Below are positions 13,613-23,932 of a DNA stretch of 26,669 bases, piece after piece. The stretch spans positions 1 through 26,669 of IMG/VR virus record IMGVR_UViG_3300045135_000603; one strand, written 5' to 3'. How positions within the stretch are numbered: position 1 is the first letter of the stretch; every line of letters begins with the position of its first letter. Source of the DNA: a virus. The notes beneath the pieces are model-generated. The model saw only the letters and a list, made by a program, of their open reading frames with translations. It ran no database searches and was not told where the DNA came from. The position numbers and the translations under genes are program-made.

Positions 13613-15568
13613 ATGGCCGACTACGGAACATTTAAGAAAAAATTATCAAAAGAAGTAAATTATCTCGGTAGAGATTTTACTGACATTAGAGAAAATCTAA
13701 TTGAGTTTGCAAAAACATATTTCCCTAATTCCTACAATGACTTCAATGAAGCATCACCAGGTATGATGTTTGTTGAAATGGCAGCGTATGTTGGAGATAC
13801 ATTAAATTATTATGTTGATAATCAATTTAGAGAAACATTATTACAACACGCAGAAGAAAGAAAAAATGTTTTAGCGATTGCACAATCATACGGATATAAA
13901 CCAAGATTAGCAACACCAGCAACCGTAGAGTTAACTTTTACAATTGATGTTCCGGCAAAAGCAGTAGGTTCTACATTCCAACCAGATTTAGATTTTGCTG
14001 GAAAAATATCTGCTAACTCTACTATGTTAGCAAACAATGGAACAGAATTTACATTATTAGATGATGTTGATTTTAAAGTATCAAGTTCATTAGATACTAT
14101 GGAAGTAAAAGTATTAGCACCTTCATCAGGTACAGACCCACAAAATTTTAGACTAACTAAAAAAGGTTTAGCAAAATCTGGTGTTAGAGAAGAAGAAACT
14201 TTTACATTTGGTAATGCAAAAGAGTTTGATAAAATTGTTTTATCTAATGAAAAGGTTACATCTATCGTGGATGTTGTTGATAGTGAAAATAACAAATACT
14301 ATGAAGTTCCATTTTTAGCACAAGACACAGTTTTTGAAGATGAAGAAAATACATCACTCAATGACCCAGAGTTATCAGAATTTAAAAACGATACACCTTA
14401 CTTATTAAAACTTATTAAAACAGCAAGACGATTTACAACAAGAGTTCGTGATGACAATAAAATGGAATTACGATTTGGTTCAGGTGTTAGTGATAATGCG
14501 GACGAGGAATTAATTCCAAATCCAGATAATGTTGGTTCAAGATTGGGACTTGGTGTATCAAGATTAGATGAAAGTTTTGACCCAAGTAATTTCTTAAAAA
14601 CACAAACCTTTGGATTAGCACCAAGTAATACAACACTTACCGTAACTTATAATTATGGTGGAGCAGTTGAACATAATGTTCCAGTAAATAGTATTATATC
14701 ATTTAGTAGATTAACTTATACAAATTCAACGACAGGTTTAAATAGTGATACTCTTGATGATGTTAAGGCAAGTATTAGAGTAGTTAACGAAGACCCAGCA
14801 TCAGGTGGAGCATCAACAGAAACAAATACAGAAATTAAATTACAAGCAGCAGCCTACTTTAATTCACAAAATCGTGCCGTAACAAAAGCAGATTATATTA
14901 CAAGAGTTTACTCTTTACCACAAAAATATGGTAATGTGGCAAAAGCATATATTGTTCAAGACGAACAATTAGAAAAAGAACAATTGGTTATTCAAGATGG
15001 AATAGCAAGAAAAATAACACAAGACGAGCAAAATCCATTAGCACTTAATTTGTATTTGTTGGGATATGATGCTAATAAAAATTTAGTTAGACTAAATAAA
15101 GCAGTAAAACAAAATGTTAAAACTTATTTATCACAATATAGATTGTTAACAGACGCTATCAACATTAAAGACGGATATAGAATTAACATTGGTGTAAAGT
15201 ACAACATCATTACTAAACGAGGATATAATAAAAATGATGTCTTGTTTAGAACGATACAAAAAGTAAAAGACTTTTTTAATATAGAAAAATGGCAAATGAA
15301 TCAACCAATAGTTTTGAGTGATTTAGCATATCAGATTTCTACTTGTGAGGGAGTTGTATCATTAGTTCCACCAGAAGCTAATAATCCTAACAAAGAATTA
15401 ATTTTAATTGAGAACAAACATTTACAAAGTGATGGATATAGTGGTAATGTATATGATATGTCATCAGCAACAAAAGACGGAATTGTATATCCATCATTAG
15501 ACCCAAGTATATTTGAATTGAAATTTCCAAATTCAGATATTGAAGCAAGAGTAGTAGGAGATAGATAA
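13613..15568 (+). CDS. Baseplate wedge protein, gp6/gpJ-like
   Basis: A 651-residue baseplate J/gp6 homologue (T4 gp6 is 660). The N-terminus carries the family's dimerisation region: LGRDFTDIRENLIEFAKTYF, then FNEASPGMMFVEMAAYVGD and LNYYVDNQFRETLL. The later AVTKADYITRVYSLPQKYG segment (about residues 422-440) is the J-family core motif. It is the main structural unit of the wedge, joining gp25 and gp7/gp53 equivalents. It is the gene expected after gp25, with a GGAGAG ribosome site. Its stop overlaps the next ATG. Confidence 0.93.
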   Translation: MADYGTFKKKLSKEVNYLGRDFTDIRENLIEFAKTYFPNSYNDFNEASPGMMFVEMAAYVGDTLNYYVDNQFRETLLQHAEERKNVLAIAQSYGYKPRLATPATVELTFTIDVPAKAVGSTFQPDLDFAGKISANSTMLANNGTEFTLLDDVDFKVSSSLDTMEVKVLAPSSGTDPQNFRLTKKGLAKSGVREEETFTFGNAKEFDKIVLSNEKVTSIVDVVDSENNKYYEVPFLAQDTVFEDEENTSLNDPELSEFKNDTPYLLKLIKTARRFTTRVRDDNKMELRFGSGVSDNADEELIPNPDNVGSRLGLGVSRLDESFDPSNFLKTQTFGLAPSNTTLTVTYNYGGAVEHNVPVNSIISFSRLTYTNSTTGLNSDTLDDVKASIRVVNEDPASGGASTETNTEIKLQAAAYFNSQNRAVTKADYITRVYSLPQKYGNVAKAYIVQDEQLEKEQLVIQDGIARKITQDEQNPLALNLYLLGYDANKNLVRLNKAVKQNVKTYLSQYRLLTDAINIKDGYRINIGVKYNIITKRGYNKNDVLFRTIQKVKDFFNIEKWQMNQPIVLSDLAYQISTCEGVVSLVPPEANNPNKELILIENKHLQSDGYSGNVYDMSSATKDGIVYPSLDPSIFELKFPNSDIEARVVGDR

Positions 15569-16728
15569 TGCATTATTTTGAGTTTGGAAAAAGAGATACA
15601 ACATTATATTCCGGTGGAACAACCGCATCAAGAAACACAGGTATTGATGAAATATTAGAAGTTAATAAAGTTGTAAACAATAATGGTACGGTAGGAAATG
15701 TATCAAGAATATTAATTGACTTTGATTTAACTTATATATCACAATCAATTCAATCAGGAAAAATACCATCTACTGCAAAATATTATTTAAATCTATTTGA
15801 CGCAACATCAGAAGAAGTTGAAGTAGAACAACCAATACATATTTATATGGTTAGTGGTAGTTGGAAACAAGGAACAGGAAAACTTGACCACGACCCCGTA
15901 ACACAAGACGGAGCAACTTATCAGTATCGTGACCATAAAAGACAAACACCTTGGGTAACTGGTTCAGTATTGACTGACGGGGGTGCTTGGTTTACTTCAA
16001 GTTTGAGTGGACAATATGAAGTTTCTACTTCTTATGATTTGACATTTGATAAAAAAGACATTAGAGCAAATGTAACTGACTTGGTAAATAACTTTATATA
16101 CTCATCTTCTAATTATCCTAACAACGGATTTATTATCAAGAGAGAAGATAGTGGTTCTCACGGAGAACACCCAAGTTCATCTATGTTTGACTTTGACGCA
16201 GGACAAGAGGGAGATAGTTCTACATTAGGAAATCTAAAATATTTCTCTCGTGAAACTCACACAATCTATCCACCTAAATTAGAAGTAGTTTGGGACGATA
16301 GTTCTTGGTCAACAGGAAGTTTATCACCTTTATCTACATCAGATTTAGAAAATTTAAAAGTATATTTTAAAAATTTAAGAGAGGAATATCAAGAAAAGTC
16401 TATTGTTAAGTTTAGACTTGTTGGTAGAGAACTTTATCCATCAGCAAGTTTCGACACAACACCAAGTGAACTTACAGTTAAATATCTACCAAGTGCATCG
16501 GTTTACTATCAAATAAAAGATGCCGACACCGAAGAAGTTATTGTTCCATTTGGTACAGGTTCAAAAGTTAGTTGTGATTCAACAGGTAATTTTTTCAGAG
16601 TTCAAATGGACGGATTTCAATCAGAAAGAAATTATCGTTTTAGTATTAAAGTAGTTAGTGGTAGTGATACGACTGATGAACAAATAAATTATTATGATGA
16701 TGGATATGAATTTAGAGTAGTGAGGTAA
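15568..16728 (+). CDS. Structural protein with DNRLRE-like domain
   Basis: A 386-residue, mostly beta protein. Residues about 45-240 follow the DNRLRE-like plan: a strand SRILIDFDL, then AKYYLNLFDATSEEVEVEQ, then IHIYMVSGSWKQGTGKLDH, later FIIKREDSG and a final PKLEVVWDD strand. Such domains occur on surface and adhesion proteins and in phage tail structures of marine T4-like viruses. The rest (about 255-386) resembles a beta-sandwich. Located directly after gp6, it is probably part of the baseplate periphery or a fibre attachment protein. AGGAG ribosome site; overlaps the gp6-like stop. Confidence 0.6.
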   Translation: MHYFEFGKRDTTLYSGGTTASRNTGIDEILEVNKVVNNNGTVGNVSRILIDFDLTYISQSIQSGKIPSTAKYYLNLFDATSEEVEVEQPIHIYMVSGSWKQGTGKLDHDPVTQDGATYQYRDHKRQTPWVTGSVLTDGGAWFTSSLSGQYEVSTSYDLTFDKKDIRANVTDLVNNFIYSSSNYPNNGFIIKREDSGSHGEHPSSSMFDFDAGQEGDSSTLGNLKYFSRETHTIYPPKLEVVWDDSSWSTGSLSPLSTSDLENLKVYFKNLREEYQEKSIVKFRLVGRELYPSASFDTTPSELTVKYLPSASVYYQIKDADTEEVIVPFGTGSKVSCDSTGNFFRVQMDGFQSERNYRFSIKVVSGSDTTDEQINYYDDGYEFRVVR

Positions 16729-16731
16729 ACA

Positions 16732-17466
16732 ATGCCATACTTACCGGAAGACGCAGCAAAGAAATCAAATCTCTATAACAATCTTATAAATGGAGACAGA
16801 TTAGAGTACGAACGAGAAATTGAAGACTTAATTAAAAAACAACAAATTTCAGGTTCAGCAGATTCTAATATGCCGTTAAGAGATGATAATGGTATTTTAG
16901 TATCATTTGAATCAGAAGAGGCTGGTGTCGCACTTGAAGAATCATTTCAAGATGTCAGATTAGAAAATTCACAATTCTTTTTTGAAGGAACATTAGACCA
17001 AGAGTTTAAATATTATTTTCAACCAGAAGATGTTGAAGATGATGAGGAAGAAGAGGATACTGGTGGTGCGACAGATGAAGAAGTAGAATTCCAAATGACA
17101 AAACGAGATAACTTAATTCAAGTTATGAACGAATACTTTAACGAAGAATACACACCAGATATATCAACCGACTTACTTCATAATAAATTATACGAGTTTT
17201 TTAAAATAGAAGGTCCTAAAGGTGGGTCAAATGCAGAGGGTTGGAAAGAGTTTAGACAAGCAAATATTAATGTTAAAAAGTTTAGAAGAAAAGGTAAAAA
17301 GAAATATCCAGGTTCGGGTGGTAAACCTTATGCGAATTACAGAGATTTAAAAAGAGATATAGAGGGATTTCATTATGATGATGTAATAAGATTTCAATTG
17401 TATTACACAAATGAAGGACAAAGGATATGGTTAAAATTAGGATTTCCATATCAGCGTAATGAATAA
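16732..17466 (+). CDS. Baseplate-region protein, unknown
   Basis: A 244-residue protein. A highly acidic linker (DVEDDEEEEDTGG, about residues 101-113) separates an N-terminal helical part from a C-terminal part that contains a basic patch (FRRKGKKKYPG) and ends with aromatic strands. No family recognised. It lies 3 bases after the previous stop with GTGAGG as ribosome site, within the baseplate run, so a structural role is likely. Confidence 0.6.
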   Translation: MPYLPEDAAKKSNLYNNLINGDRLEYEREIEDLIKKQQISGSADSNMPLRDDNGILVSFESEEAGVALEESFQDVRLENSQFFFEGTLDQEFKYYFQPEDVEDDEEEEDTGGATDEEVEFQMTKRDNLIQVMNEYFNEEYTPDISTDLLHNKLYEFFKIEGPKGGSNAEGWKEFRQANINVKKFRRKGKKKYPGSGGKPYANYRDLKRDIEGFHYDDVIRFQLYYTNEGQRIWLKLGFPYQRNE

Positions 17467-17477
17467 CAAATAATAAA

Positions 17478-18383
17478 ATGGCAAGAGAATACGGATTTAC
17501 ACAAGAAGAAAGAAATCAATACTTTGACCCAGAAAAAGTTTATAGTAGTTGGGGTAGAGATTTCAATTCAGACTTTTTAGTATTGTATGTTTATGATACT
17601 TCCGGTAATCTTTTAATAAGTAAGATTATGGGACTAAACGAAGTACAACTGGAAAGTGATGGAGATTATGTTGACTTAAATGTTGGACAACACTTACGAG
17701 ATTTAGGATTTCGTGAGGGAGAGTATGATGTTCATTATAAATTTTTAAGACGATTAGCGGGTAGAGAAAGAACTGTATTTGTTGATAAAAAAGGTAAGGT
17801 CTTTGATAAAAATGTAAAAAGATTAGTCATAGACGGAGAAGTAAAATATTTCAAAGATGTCGGAGATGAAACTGACAAAGGGGAAAGAGAAGAAGTATTC
17901 ATTAAAGAAATGAAATACAAACTTGTAGAAACTTCACCGGATAGAAGTGAGTTTATTTTAGAATTAGACGAAAAAATAAACAATGCCGAATATAGAAATG
18001 AGTTTGTTGAAATGGGACAAATGATTGAGTATGAACCAATTGACAAAGACAATAAAGGAACAATCAAGTTTGATTCCAAAGACCCGCATGTATTAGAATT
18101 TGATATTGACCCACAAGATAGAGGTTTTACACAAAATATGGTGGGTGGACAAATTGTTATACCGAGTATGTATAAAATTACAGGTGAAGAGGATACAGAC
18201 AATAGTGATGTACAAACAGATGTTACACTTACTTTACAAGAAAGATTAGAGTCAGGAGACGCAACAGACTTTCTTGATTTATCAACAGAAGAATTAATCG
18301 ATATAATGTTAAACGACCCAGATGAAAATGAAAGAGAATTAGCTGACGGGGCATTACAAGAACGAGCAAACGAACAAAGATAA
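17478..18383 (+). CDS. Baseplate-region protein, unknown
   Basis: A 301-residue acidic protein. The N-terminal 120 residues have beta character (FLVLYVYDTSGNLL, YDVHYKFLRRLAG) and a later part has IEYEPIDKDNKG with several DxDxD-like acidic turns. The last 60 residues are helical and very acidic. No Shine-Dalgarno site is visible before the ATG. Its stop overlaps the start of the 1592-residue gene (TAATG), so both are likely made together. Probably the partner or chaperone-type subunit of that protein, by position only. Confidence 0.6.
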   Translation: MAREYGFTQEERNQYFDPEKVYSSWGRDFNSDFLVLYVYDTSGNLLISKIMGLNEVQLESDGDYVDLNVGQHLRDLGFREGEYDVHYKFLRRLAGRERTVFVDKKGKVFDKNVKRLVIDGEVKYFKDVGDETDKGEREEVFIKEMKYKLVETSPDRSEFILELDEKINNAEYRNEFVEMGQMIEYEPIDKDNKGTIKFDSKDPHVLEFDIDPQDRGFTQNMVGGQIVIPSMYKITGEEDTDNSDVQTDVTLTLQERLESGDATDFLDLSTEELIDIMLNDPDENERELADGALQERANEQR

Positions 18384-21300
18384 TGGCAAGAAAAAGAGGA
18401 TTCATAGGAACAAACAGGAGAACCGATACCGAGTCTAATCAAGGTAAGGGTAAACAAACCAGTTCTCAACAACAAGTTGTTAGACAACAGCAACAAGTTG
18501 AGGTAGGTGGTGGTAGAGCAGCTACACGACCACCAGCACCAGTAAGACCTGCTAATGTACCTACACCAACACCACCACAAGTTGATGTTACAAGACCTTC
18601 AACACCAGCACCGGCACCAACATTACCGGTTGTTGAGACCACAACTGCTGCACCAGTAGAAACGGCAGTAGAAGAAGTCATAACACCAACCCCAGTTGCT
18701 GAAAGTTTTCCGAGTCCACAAGATATACCAGCACCGGACCCATCTCCTGCACCACCGGAAGACTTTCCACCACCACCACCGCCACCACCGGTGGAAGTGG
18801 CACCGAAACCACCGGCACCAATTAAACCACCAAGTTCTATTGCTAAACCACAGACGGTACAAAGTGTTCCGATTGTATCAGTAAGTCCACCACCACCACC
18901 GGTGTTGATTATTCCACCACCACCAGTTGATGGAGACCCAAAAGATACATCACAACCTAATAATGCTGCGTTAAACATCAAGACAAAATTTAAACCAAAA
19001 CAACCTATTAGTCCAGTAAGAGTTGTAAACGAACAGATTGATACTACTAACAACACTACAAAAGTTAGTGAACCAAAACCAGTTCAATCATTAATTGAAT
19101 TACCAAAACCAAAACCAAGTTTACCAACAGCACCAATAAGAACTATTCAGTCAATAGGTGGTCAAAAAGTATTACCACCACGAGGACTTGGTGAACCGAT
19201 AGTTAGAGACAATCCACCAGCACTACCAATAAGACCTACGGAAGTTAAAGCACCAGAAGAATTTAAACTACCATTATTTAAAGGTAATAAAGGAAAACCA
19301 AAGAAACTTATTTCTAAACCAAAACCTATCCCACAAAACATCGTAACGGGTCCAACTTTTAAAGGTTCACCTACCATTGTAAGACCAGACGGAGTAACAG
19401 AAGTTTTAGGACCAGGTGGAGTTGTTTTAGAAGAGATTGGTAGAGATGGAAAAATTACCGTTGACCCAATCAAAGACGCAGGATTTGACCCAAAAAATCC
19501 ACCAGAAAGTATTAAGAAACTTCGTGATGAATTTAGACAACACGTTATATCTTTTGCAGATGAGAACGGAGAACCCTTTTATGTATCGGAAGAAACCAAA
19601 CAAGAATTAGTAAATGATGGATTAGGTAATGTAGGTGGAGCATTAACCGCAAAGGAACAAGCAGAAAAACTTGAAAAATTAGCACCAGACGGAGATGTAT
19701 CTAATCTTTCCGCAGGATTTGCAATTTTACAAAATGATTTAATAAAAAAAGGAATTATAAAACAACCAGAACCAGAAGTAAATGTTAAAAAAGGAAAGAA
19801 AGCAAAAGAAAAGGTTGTTAATGTAAAACAAGTTCAGGCAAATTTAAAACCAAGAGACTACTTGGCAACTATCGAAGAAGTAATTGATTCAAATCGTATT
19901 AGAGTTTCGTTATCTTACAATGACGGAGTTAATCTTTACCAACATAAAGGAGAAGACGATGTATCAAAACGATTTAAAGGATTCAAAGTTAATTACTTAA
20001 AAAACAATATACAAAGATATAAAACTTATGTTAAAGTTGGTTCTCAATATTATCTTGTTGTAAATAGTGTATTGGGTGTTGATGGAAAACAAAGAATTTT
20101 AAAAGTTAAACAATCATTGGTTGATGATGTTCAATTAAATGAAGGATTTACATTTGTTGAAAAAAGATTACCAGACTACCAAGATAGAATTAGATTAGTT
20201 CCATTTGAAGATGAAGATAGAGAAGGAATATTTTTAAGACTACCAAACTTTAATTCCGTAGACAATCCTATTAATTTCCAAGGGACAAACTATCAAACTC
20301 ATACAGGTATGTTGAGTGATAACGACCAAGACTCGCAAGATATAGAAAGACTTTTAATATCAGGTAGTTTATTAAATGTTCAACCAAATATTGATTATCA
20401 AAAAACAACAACCAATTTAAATTTAGAAGCAGACGATACTGGATTTGGAAACTTTATTCACTTTTCTAATGCGGAATCAAGACTTCGTAATTTTAGAGAC
20501 AAGTTAGAATTAATTGAAGGATATAATACAGAAAGTTCTTCATTGGTAAATATAACAAGTTCATTGTCAACTATACAAGAAATAGAAAGAAAAAGACAAC
20601 GAGTTAAAAATTCTTTTGACCCGTTTGAACATTATATGTATTTTGAAAGTTCATCTTATGTTAGTTCATCTGACGGACAATTCCACGATACAAGTTGGCC
20701 AAAAACTAACTCATCAAAACCATATACATTAGAAGCAGTTGGAAGTGCAACAGCAGTTAGTTGGTTTAACAATATGATAGAAAGTGCTTCTGCGTATGAC
20801 CAAAGAAATATGAACTCATTGAGAAATTCTTTACCAGAACATATTTACGCCGACACGACGAATAATGTATTTTTAGAATTTATGGATATGGTTGGACAAT
20901 ACTTTGATGAAGTGTGGACATATACTAAATCCGTTACAGACTTAAATGTTAGAGTAAACAAATTATCTGAAGGTATATCCAAAGATGTTGCAATACATTA
21001 CGCAAGAGCACTTGGATTAGACATATATAATGGTAATGATTTATTAACTCTACCAAATTATTTATTAGGTAAAAATCAAGACGGAACTGATTTATATGAA
21101 TCACCACAAGAAGAAGTTACGGAAAAGATTTGGAAAAGAATATTAGCAAATCTACCTTTCTTCTTAAAAACAAAAGGAACAGAAAGAGCATTAAAAGGAT
21201 TACTAAATTGTTATGGTATTCCAAGTACAATGTTAAGAGTTCGTGAGTATGGTGGGCCAGATAAAGGAACAAGAGTAAGTTATGAAATCAAAAGAAAGTT

Positions 21301-23161
21301 TACAAGAGCAACAGATTTTAAAGCTGCACAATACATTAAATCCAATTGGAAAGCAGGTTCAGACGGATTAATACCAGATACTATTGAGTTTAGATTTAGA
21401 ACACCTTATAGTGTTGGTTCATCAGGTTCAATGGTATTATTACAAAAAGACGATGACTTCGCCATATCTTTACAAGACAATGGAACAACAGATGAATATG
21501 GACATTTACGATTTACCATTAGTGGTTCAGACGGAAGTGTAAACTTCATTACATCATCATTACAAAAATTCTACAATGATGAGTTCTGGTCAGTTATGTT
21601 AACAAGAAAGTCAGCAAGTAATGGTTTAGAATTTGATGATGATAGTATTTATGCGAGTTCTTCATTTGAATTAACAACAAAATATTATGAGTCTTCAAGA
21701 CAAAAGATTTTATATCAAGATAGTCAAAGTATGGAAGTAACAGCTTCAGTTGTGAACGCTGCCTTTACTTCAAGTGGACACGTTTATCTTGGTGGTAGTG
21801 GTAGTTCGTTTGGAAATCAATTGAGTGGTTCATTAATGGAATATCGTTTATGGTCAGAACCATTAAGTCAAAGTGTATTTAGTAATCACGTTCGAGTTCC
21901 AAAAGCATACAATGGTAATCATTATTCATCATCTTATGACGAGTTATTAGTTCGTTATCAATTAGATGAAAATAAAAACTTATCATCATCAGCAACAGCA
22001 TCAAACACTGCACACGATTTAAGTTATGAAAATCATAGTGTTGATGTAGATGGATTTACTGGAAACTTTTCACGAACATTAGTAGACCAAGAAAAAATTA
22101 GAATACCAAGTTTAGGCCCTACTCGTAGAAATGCAACCAAGATTAGAATAGAAGAAATAGAGGTTGATAAAACTAAACCATTAATGGTAGATAGAAGAAA
22201 AGAAGAACAAAAATCAAGTAATAATTTTGCAGCAAAAGATGAACATCAACTTGGTATTTATTTCTCACCAGTTGATGTAGTTAATGAAGACATAATGTAT
22301 AGTATTGCTGATTTTAATTTTGACGATTATATCGGTGACCCACGAGACCAATTCAAACCTTTCTATCCAAGTTTAAGTGATTTAAGAAAAGAATATTTTA
22401 AACGATATGATATGACAAATAACTTCTTTGACTATTTAAGAATTTTAAACTTTTATGATAATAGTATTTATGACACATTAAGACACTTTGTTCCAGCAAG
22501 AGCAAAGTCAACTCTCGGTGTGTTGATAGAACCTAACATTTTAGAAAGAAATAAACAGATTATTGGAAAACCACTTGAATTTGATAATCAGTATTTTGAA
22601 AACGCAAATGATTTTGATGAAGGTATAAAGGTTACAAGAATTGTTTCTGGTTCTGATGATAATTATTTTGTACCAAGTGGAGAATATACTACATATAATG
22701 GATTAATTAATTTAGGAACATTTGATACCGCATCATCATTAGGATTTTTAAATCAACGCTCATTAGTTAAATTAGATGAGATTGATAAACGAAGTGAGTT
22801 TGGAACTTTATACGCAACCGCAAGTATCGTTTCAGGTTCACATAATAATATATTTACAGAAGTATTACAACCTAATATTACAGGTTCAAGATTATCAGAA
22901 ACAAGTCAGGTTGAAAGATTTTTCTATTCAAGTTCGTTAAGTGCGTCAATAGGACCAAGTGTAGCATATAGTTCATCATTTGATAAATCAGATGTAGAAA
23001 GTATGGCTATTACTACGAACTTATTTAGAGCATTTATAAAAGGTACTTTACTTACAAGAGATAACACAATTGACGGAGAAGAACCAGTTATCATTAATGA
23101 AGTAGCACCTACGGTATTGAAGACACAGGATTCTGAACAAAGTAAGTTGAGAACAGAATAA
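18383..23161 (+). CDS. Giant tail/baseplate protein: Pro-rich head, tail core, LamG-like domain
   Basis: A 1592-residue protein, the largest in the window. Residues 1-330 are low complexity and Pro-rich, with eight consecutive prolines at 129-136 and many Pro-Lys repeats, probably an extended flexible stalk. Residues about 480-700 have beta character. Around 815-960 lies a helical stretch with LEFMDMVGQYFDEVW and LPFFLKTKGTERALKGLLN, similar in style to phage tail protein I/baseplate wedge proteins that link fibres to the wedge. Residues about 1000-1180 read as a LamG/concanavalin-like sandwich (TIEFRFRTPYS, GHVYLGGSG, SLMEYRLWSEPLS). The end (about 1260-1592) is unknown. No ribosome site is visible. 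Host-surface recognition via the LamG-like part is inferred. Confidence 0.75.
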   Translation: MARKRGFIGTNRRTDTESNQGKGKQTSSQQQVVRQQQQVEVGGGRAATRPPAPVRPANVPTPTPPQVDVTRPSTPAPAPTLPVVETTTAAPVETAVEEVITPTPVAESFPSPQDIPAPDPSPAPPEDFPPPPPPPPVEVAPKPPAPIKPPSSIAKPQTVQSVPIVSVSPPPPPVLIIPPPPVDGDPKDTSQPNNAALNIKTKFKPKQPISPVRVVNEQIDTTNNTTKVSEPKPVQSLIELPKPKPSLPTAPIRTIQSIGGQKVLPPRGLGEPIVRDNPPALPIRPTEVKAPEEFKLPLFKGNKGKPKKLISKPKPIPQNIVTGPTFKGSPTIVRPDGVTEVLGPGGVVLEEIGRDGKITVDPIKDAGFDPKNPPESIKKLRDEFRQHVISFADENGEPFYVSEETKQELVNDGLGNVGGALTAKEQAEKLEKLAPDGDVSNLSAGFAILQNDLIKKGIIKQPEPEVNVKKGKKAKEKVVNVKQVQANLKPRDYLATIEEVIDSNRIRVSLSYNDGVNLYQHKGEDDVSKRFKGFKVNYLKNNIQRYKTYVKVGSQYYLVVNSVLGVDGKQRILKVKQSLVDDVQLNEGFTFVEKRLPDYQDRIRLVPFEDEDREGIFLRLPNFNSVDNPINFQGTNYQTHTGMLSDNDQDSQDIERLLISGSLLNVQPNIDYQKTTTNLNLEADDTGFGNFIHFSNAESRLRNFRDKLELIEGYNTESSSLVNITSSLSTIQEIERKRQRVKNSFDPFEHYMYFESSSYVSSSDGQFHDTSWPKTNSSKPYTLEAVGSATAVSWFNNMIESASAYDQRNMNSLRNSLPEHIYADTTNNVFLEFMDMVGQYFDEVWTYTKSVTDLNVRVNKLSEGISKDVAIHYARALGLDIYNGNDLLTLPNYLLGKNQDGTDLYESPQEEVTEKIWKRILANLPFFLKTKGTERALKGLLNCYGIPSTMLRVREYGGPDKGTRVSYEIKRKFTRATDFKAAQYIKSNWKAGSDGLIPDTIEFRFRTPYSVGSSGSMVLLQKDDDFAISLQDNGTTDEYGHLRFTISGSDGSVNFITSSLQKFYNDEFWSVMLTRKSASNGLEFDDDSIYASSSFELTTKYYESSRQKILYQDSQSMEVTASVVNAAFTSSGHVYLGGSGSSFGNQLSGSLMEYRLWSEPLSQSVFSNHVRVPKAYNGNHYSSSYDELLVRYQLDENKNLSSSATASNTAHDLSYENHSVDVDGFTGNFSRTLVDQEKIRIPSLGPTRRNATKIRIEEIEVDKTKPLMVDRRKEEQKSSNNFAAKDEHQLGIYFSPVDVVNEDIMYSIADFNFDDYIGDPRDQFKPFYPSLSDLRKEYFKRYDMTNNFFDYLRILNFYDNSIYDTLRHFVPARAKSTLGVLIEPNILERNKQIIGKPLEFDNQYFENANDFDEGIKVTRIVSGSDDNYFVPSGEYTTYNGLINLGTFDTASSLGFLNQRSLVKLDEIDKRSEFGTLYATASIVSGSHNNIFTEVLQPNITGSRLSETSQVERFFYSSSLSASIGPSVAYSSSFDKSDVESMAITTNLFRAFIKGTLLTRDNTIDGEEPVIINEVAPTVLKTQDSEQSKLRTE

Positions 23162-23184
23162 ACTAATGGAAAATTTAACTTTCT

Positions 23185-23193
23185 TATATTTAT
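23185..23193 (+). promoter_or_regulatory. TATATTTAT motif, candidate late promoter
   Basis: It lies in the 77-base gap after the giant gene, 45 bases before the ATG at 23239, and so could start a separate high-level transcript for the three fibre-type genes. Confidence 0.5.
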
Positions 23194-23238
23194 TAATGAA
23201 AAAGAATAGTTATATCATTTCCACAGGAGTAAAATAAA

Positions 23239-23922
23239 ATGGGATTTTTAGATAACACAAGTATAACAGTAGATGCTATCTTGACAAAAAAAGGTCGTGA
23301 ACTTTTGGCAAGAGGGCAAAACGAATTTAAAATTACAAAATTTGCATTAGCAGATGACGAGGTTGATTACAATCTTTACGATACATCACACCCAAACGGG
23401 TCAAACTTCTATGCGGCAGTAATTGAAAATATGCCACTATTAGAAGCGTTCGTAGATGAAAATCAATTAATGAGATATAAATTAACAACACTTCCAAAGG
23501 AAACAAACAAACTTCCTATTTTGGAACTACCAGCATCATCATTGACTTTCAATGGAGCAGGTATTAGTCAAACCGTAACACCAAATACAAGAAACGGATT
23601 AGACAATTCTTATACATTTACATTATTTAATGCAGATGTAGCAAATATGACACTATCCGGTAGAGGTGTTCCAGTAAGACGAGGTGGTAATAGAGGAGCA
23701 ATCAACAGACTGATTAAAGAAGATAACTTTGGTGCAACAACACCAGTATTCTTAAACGAAGCAGAAAGAAAACGCTCTATCACCGTAGTTGGTAAAAGTG
23801 TTAGAGTTATTTCAAGGTCGTTAACTACTTTAACAAATACTAATCTATCAGTAACGGGTAATCAGACTGGTGCACAATTCACCATAGCACTTACCGTTAA
23901 AGCTGACCCAAGTAAATTATAA
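23239..23922 (+). CDS. Virion structural protein (tail/fibre type)
   Basis: A 227-residue protein beginning MGFLDNTSITVDAILTKKG, followed by RELLARGQNEFKITKFALADDEVDYNLYD. This N-terminal pattern is one I associate with virion proteins of T4-like marine phages, placed among tail fibre genes. The C-terminal part (about 90-227) is beta-rich with repeated short polar strands, like a trimeric fibre or collar protein. It has a strong AGGAG ribosome site, a candidate late promoter upstream, and its own separate transcription start is plausible. Exact position in the virion unknown. Confidence 0.6.
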   Translation: MGFLDNTSITVDAILTKKGRELLARGQNEFKITKFALADDEVDYNLYDTSHPNGSNFYAAVIENMPLLEAFVDENQLMRYKLTTLPKETNKLPILELPASSLTFNGAGISQTVTPNTRNGLDNSYTFTLFNADVANMTLSGRGVPVRRGGNRGAINRLIKEDNFGATTPVFLNEAERKRSITVVGKSVRVISRSLTTLTNTNLSVTGNQTGAQFTIALTVKADPSKL

Positions 23923-23932
23923 GGAGTAAGTA

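Noticed and set aside
18466-19056. Gly-rich minus-strand reading frame
   Set aside because: It is the antisense of the proline-rich head of the giant tail gene, where CCA/CCG codons become TGG/CGG and GGT on the other strand. It has no ribosome site and no independent support.
23166-23237. 23-codon open frame in the gap after the giant gene
   Set aside because: It has no ribosome site, spans the TATATTTAT motif and the ribosome site of the next gene, and resembles nothing known.
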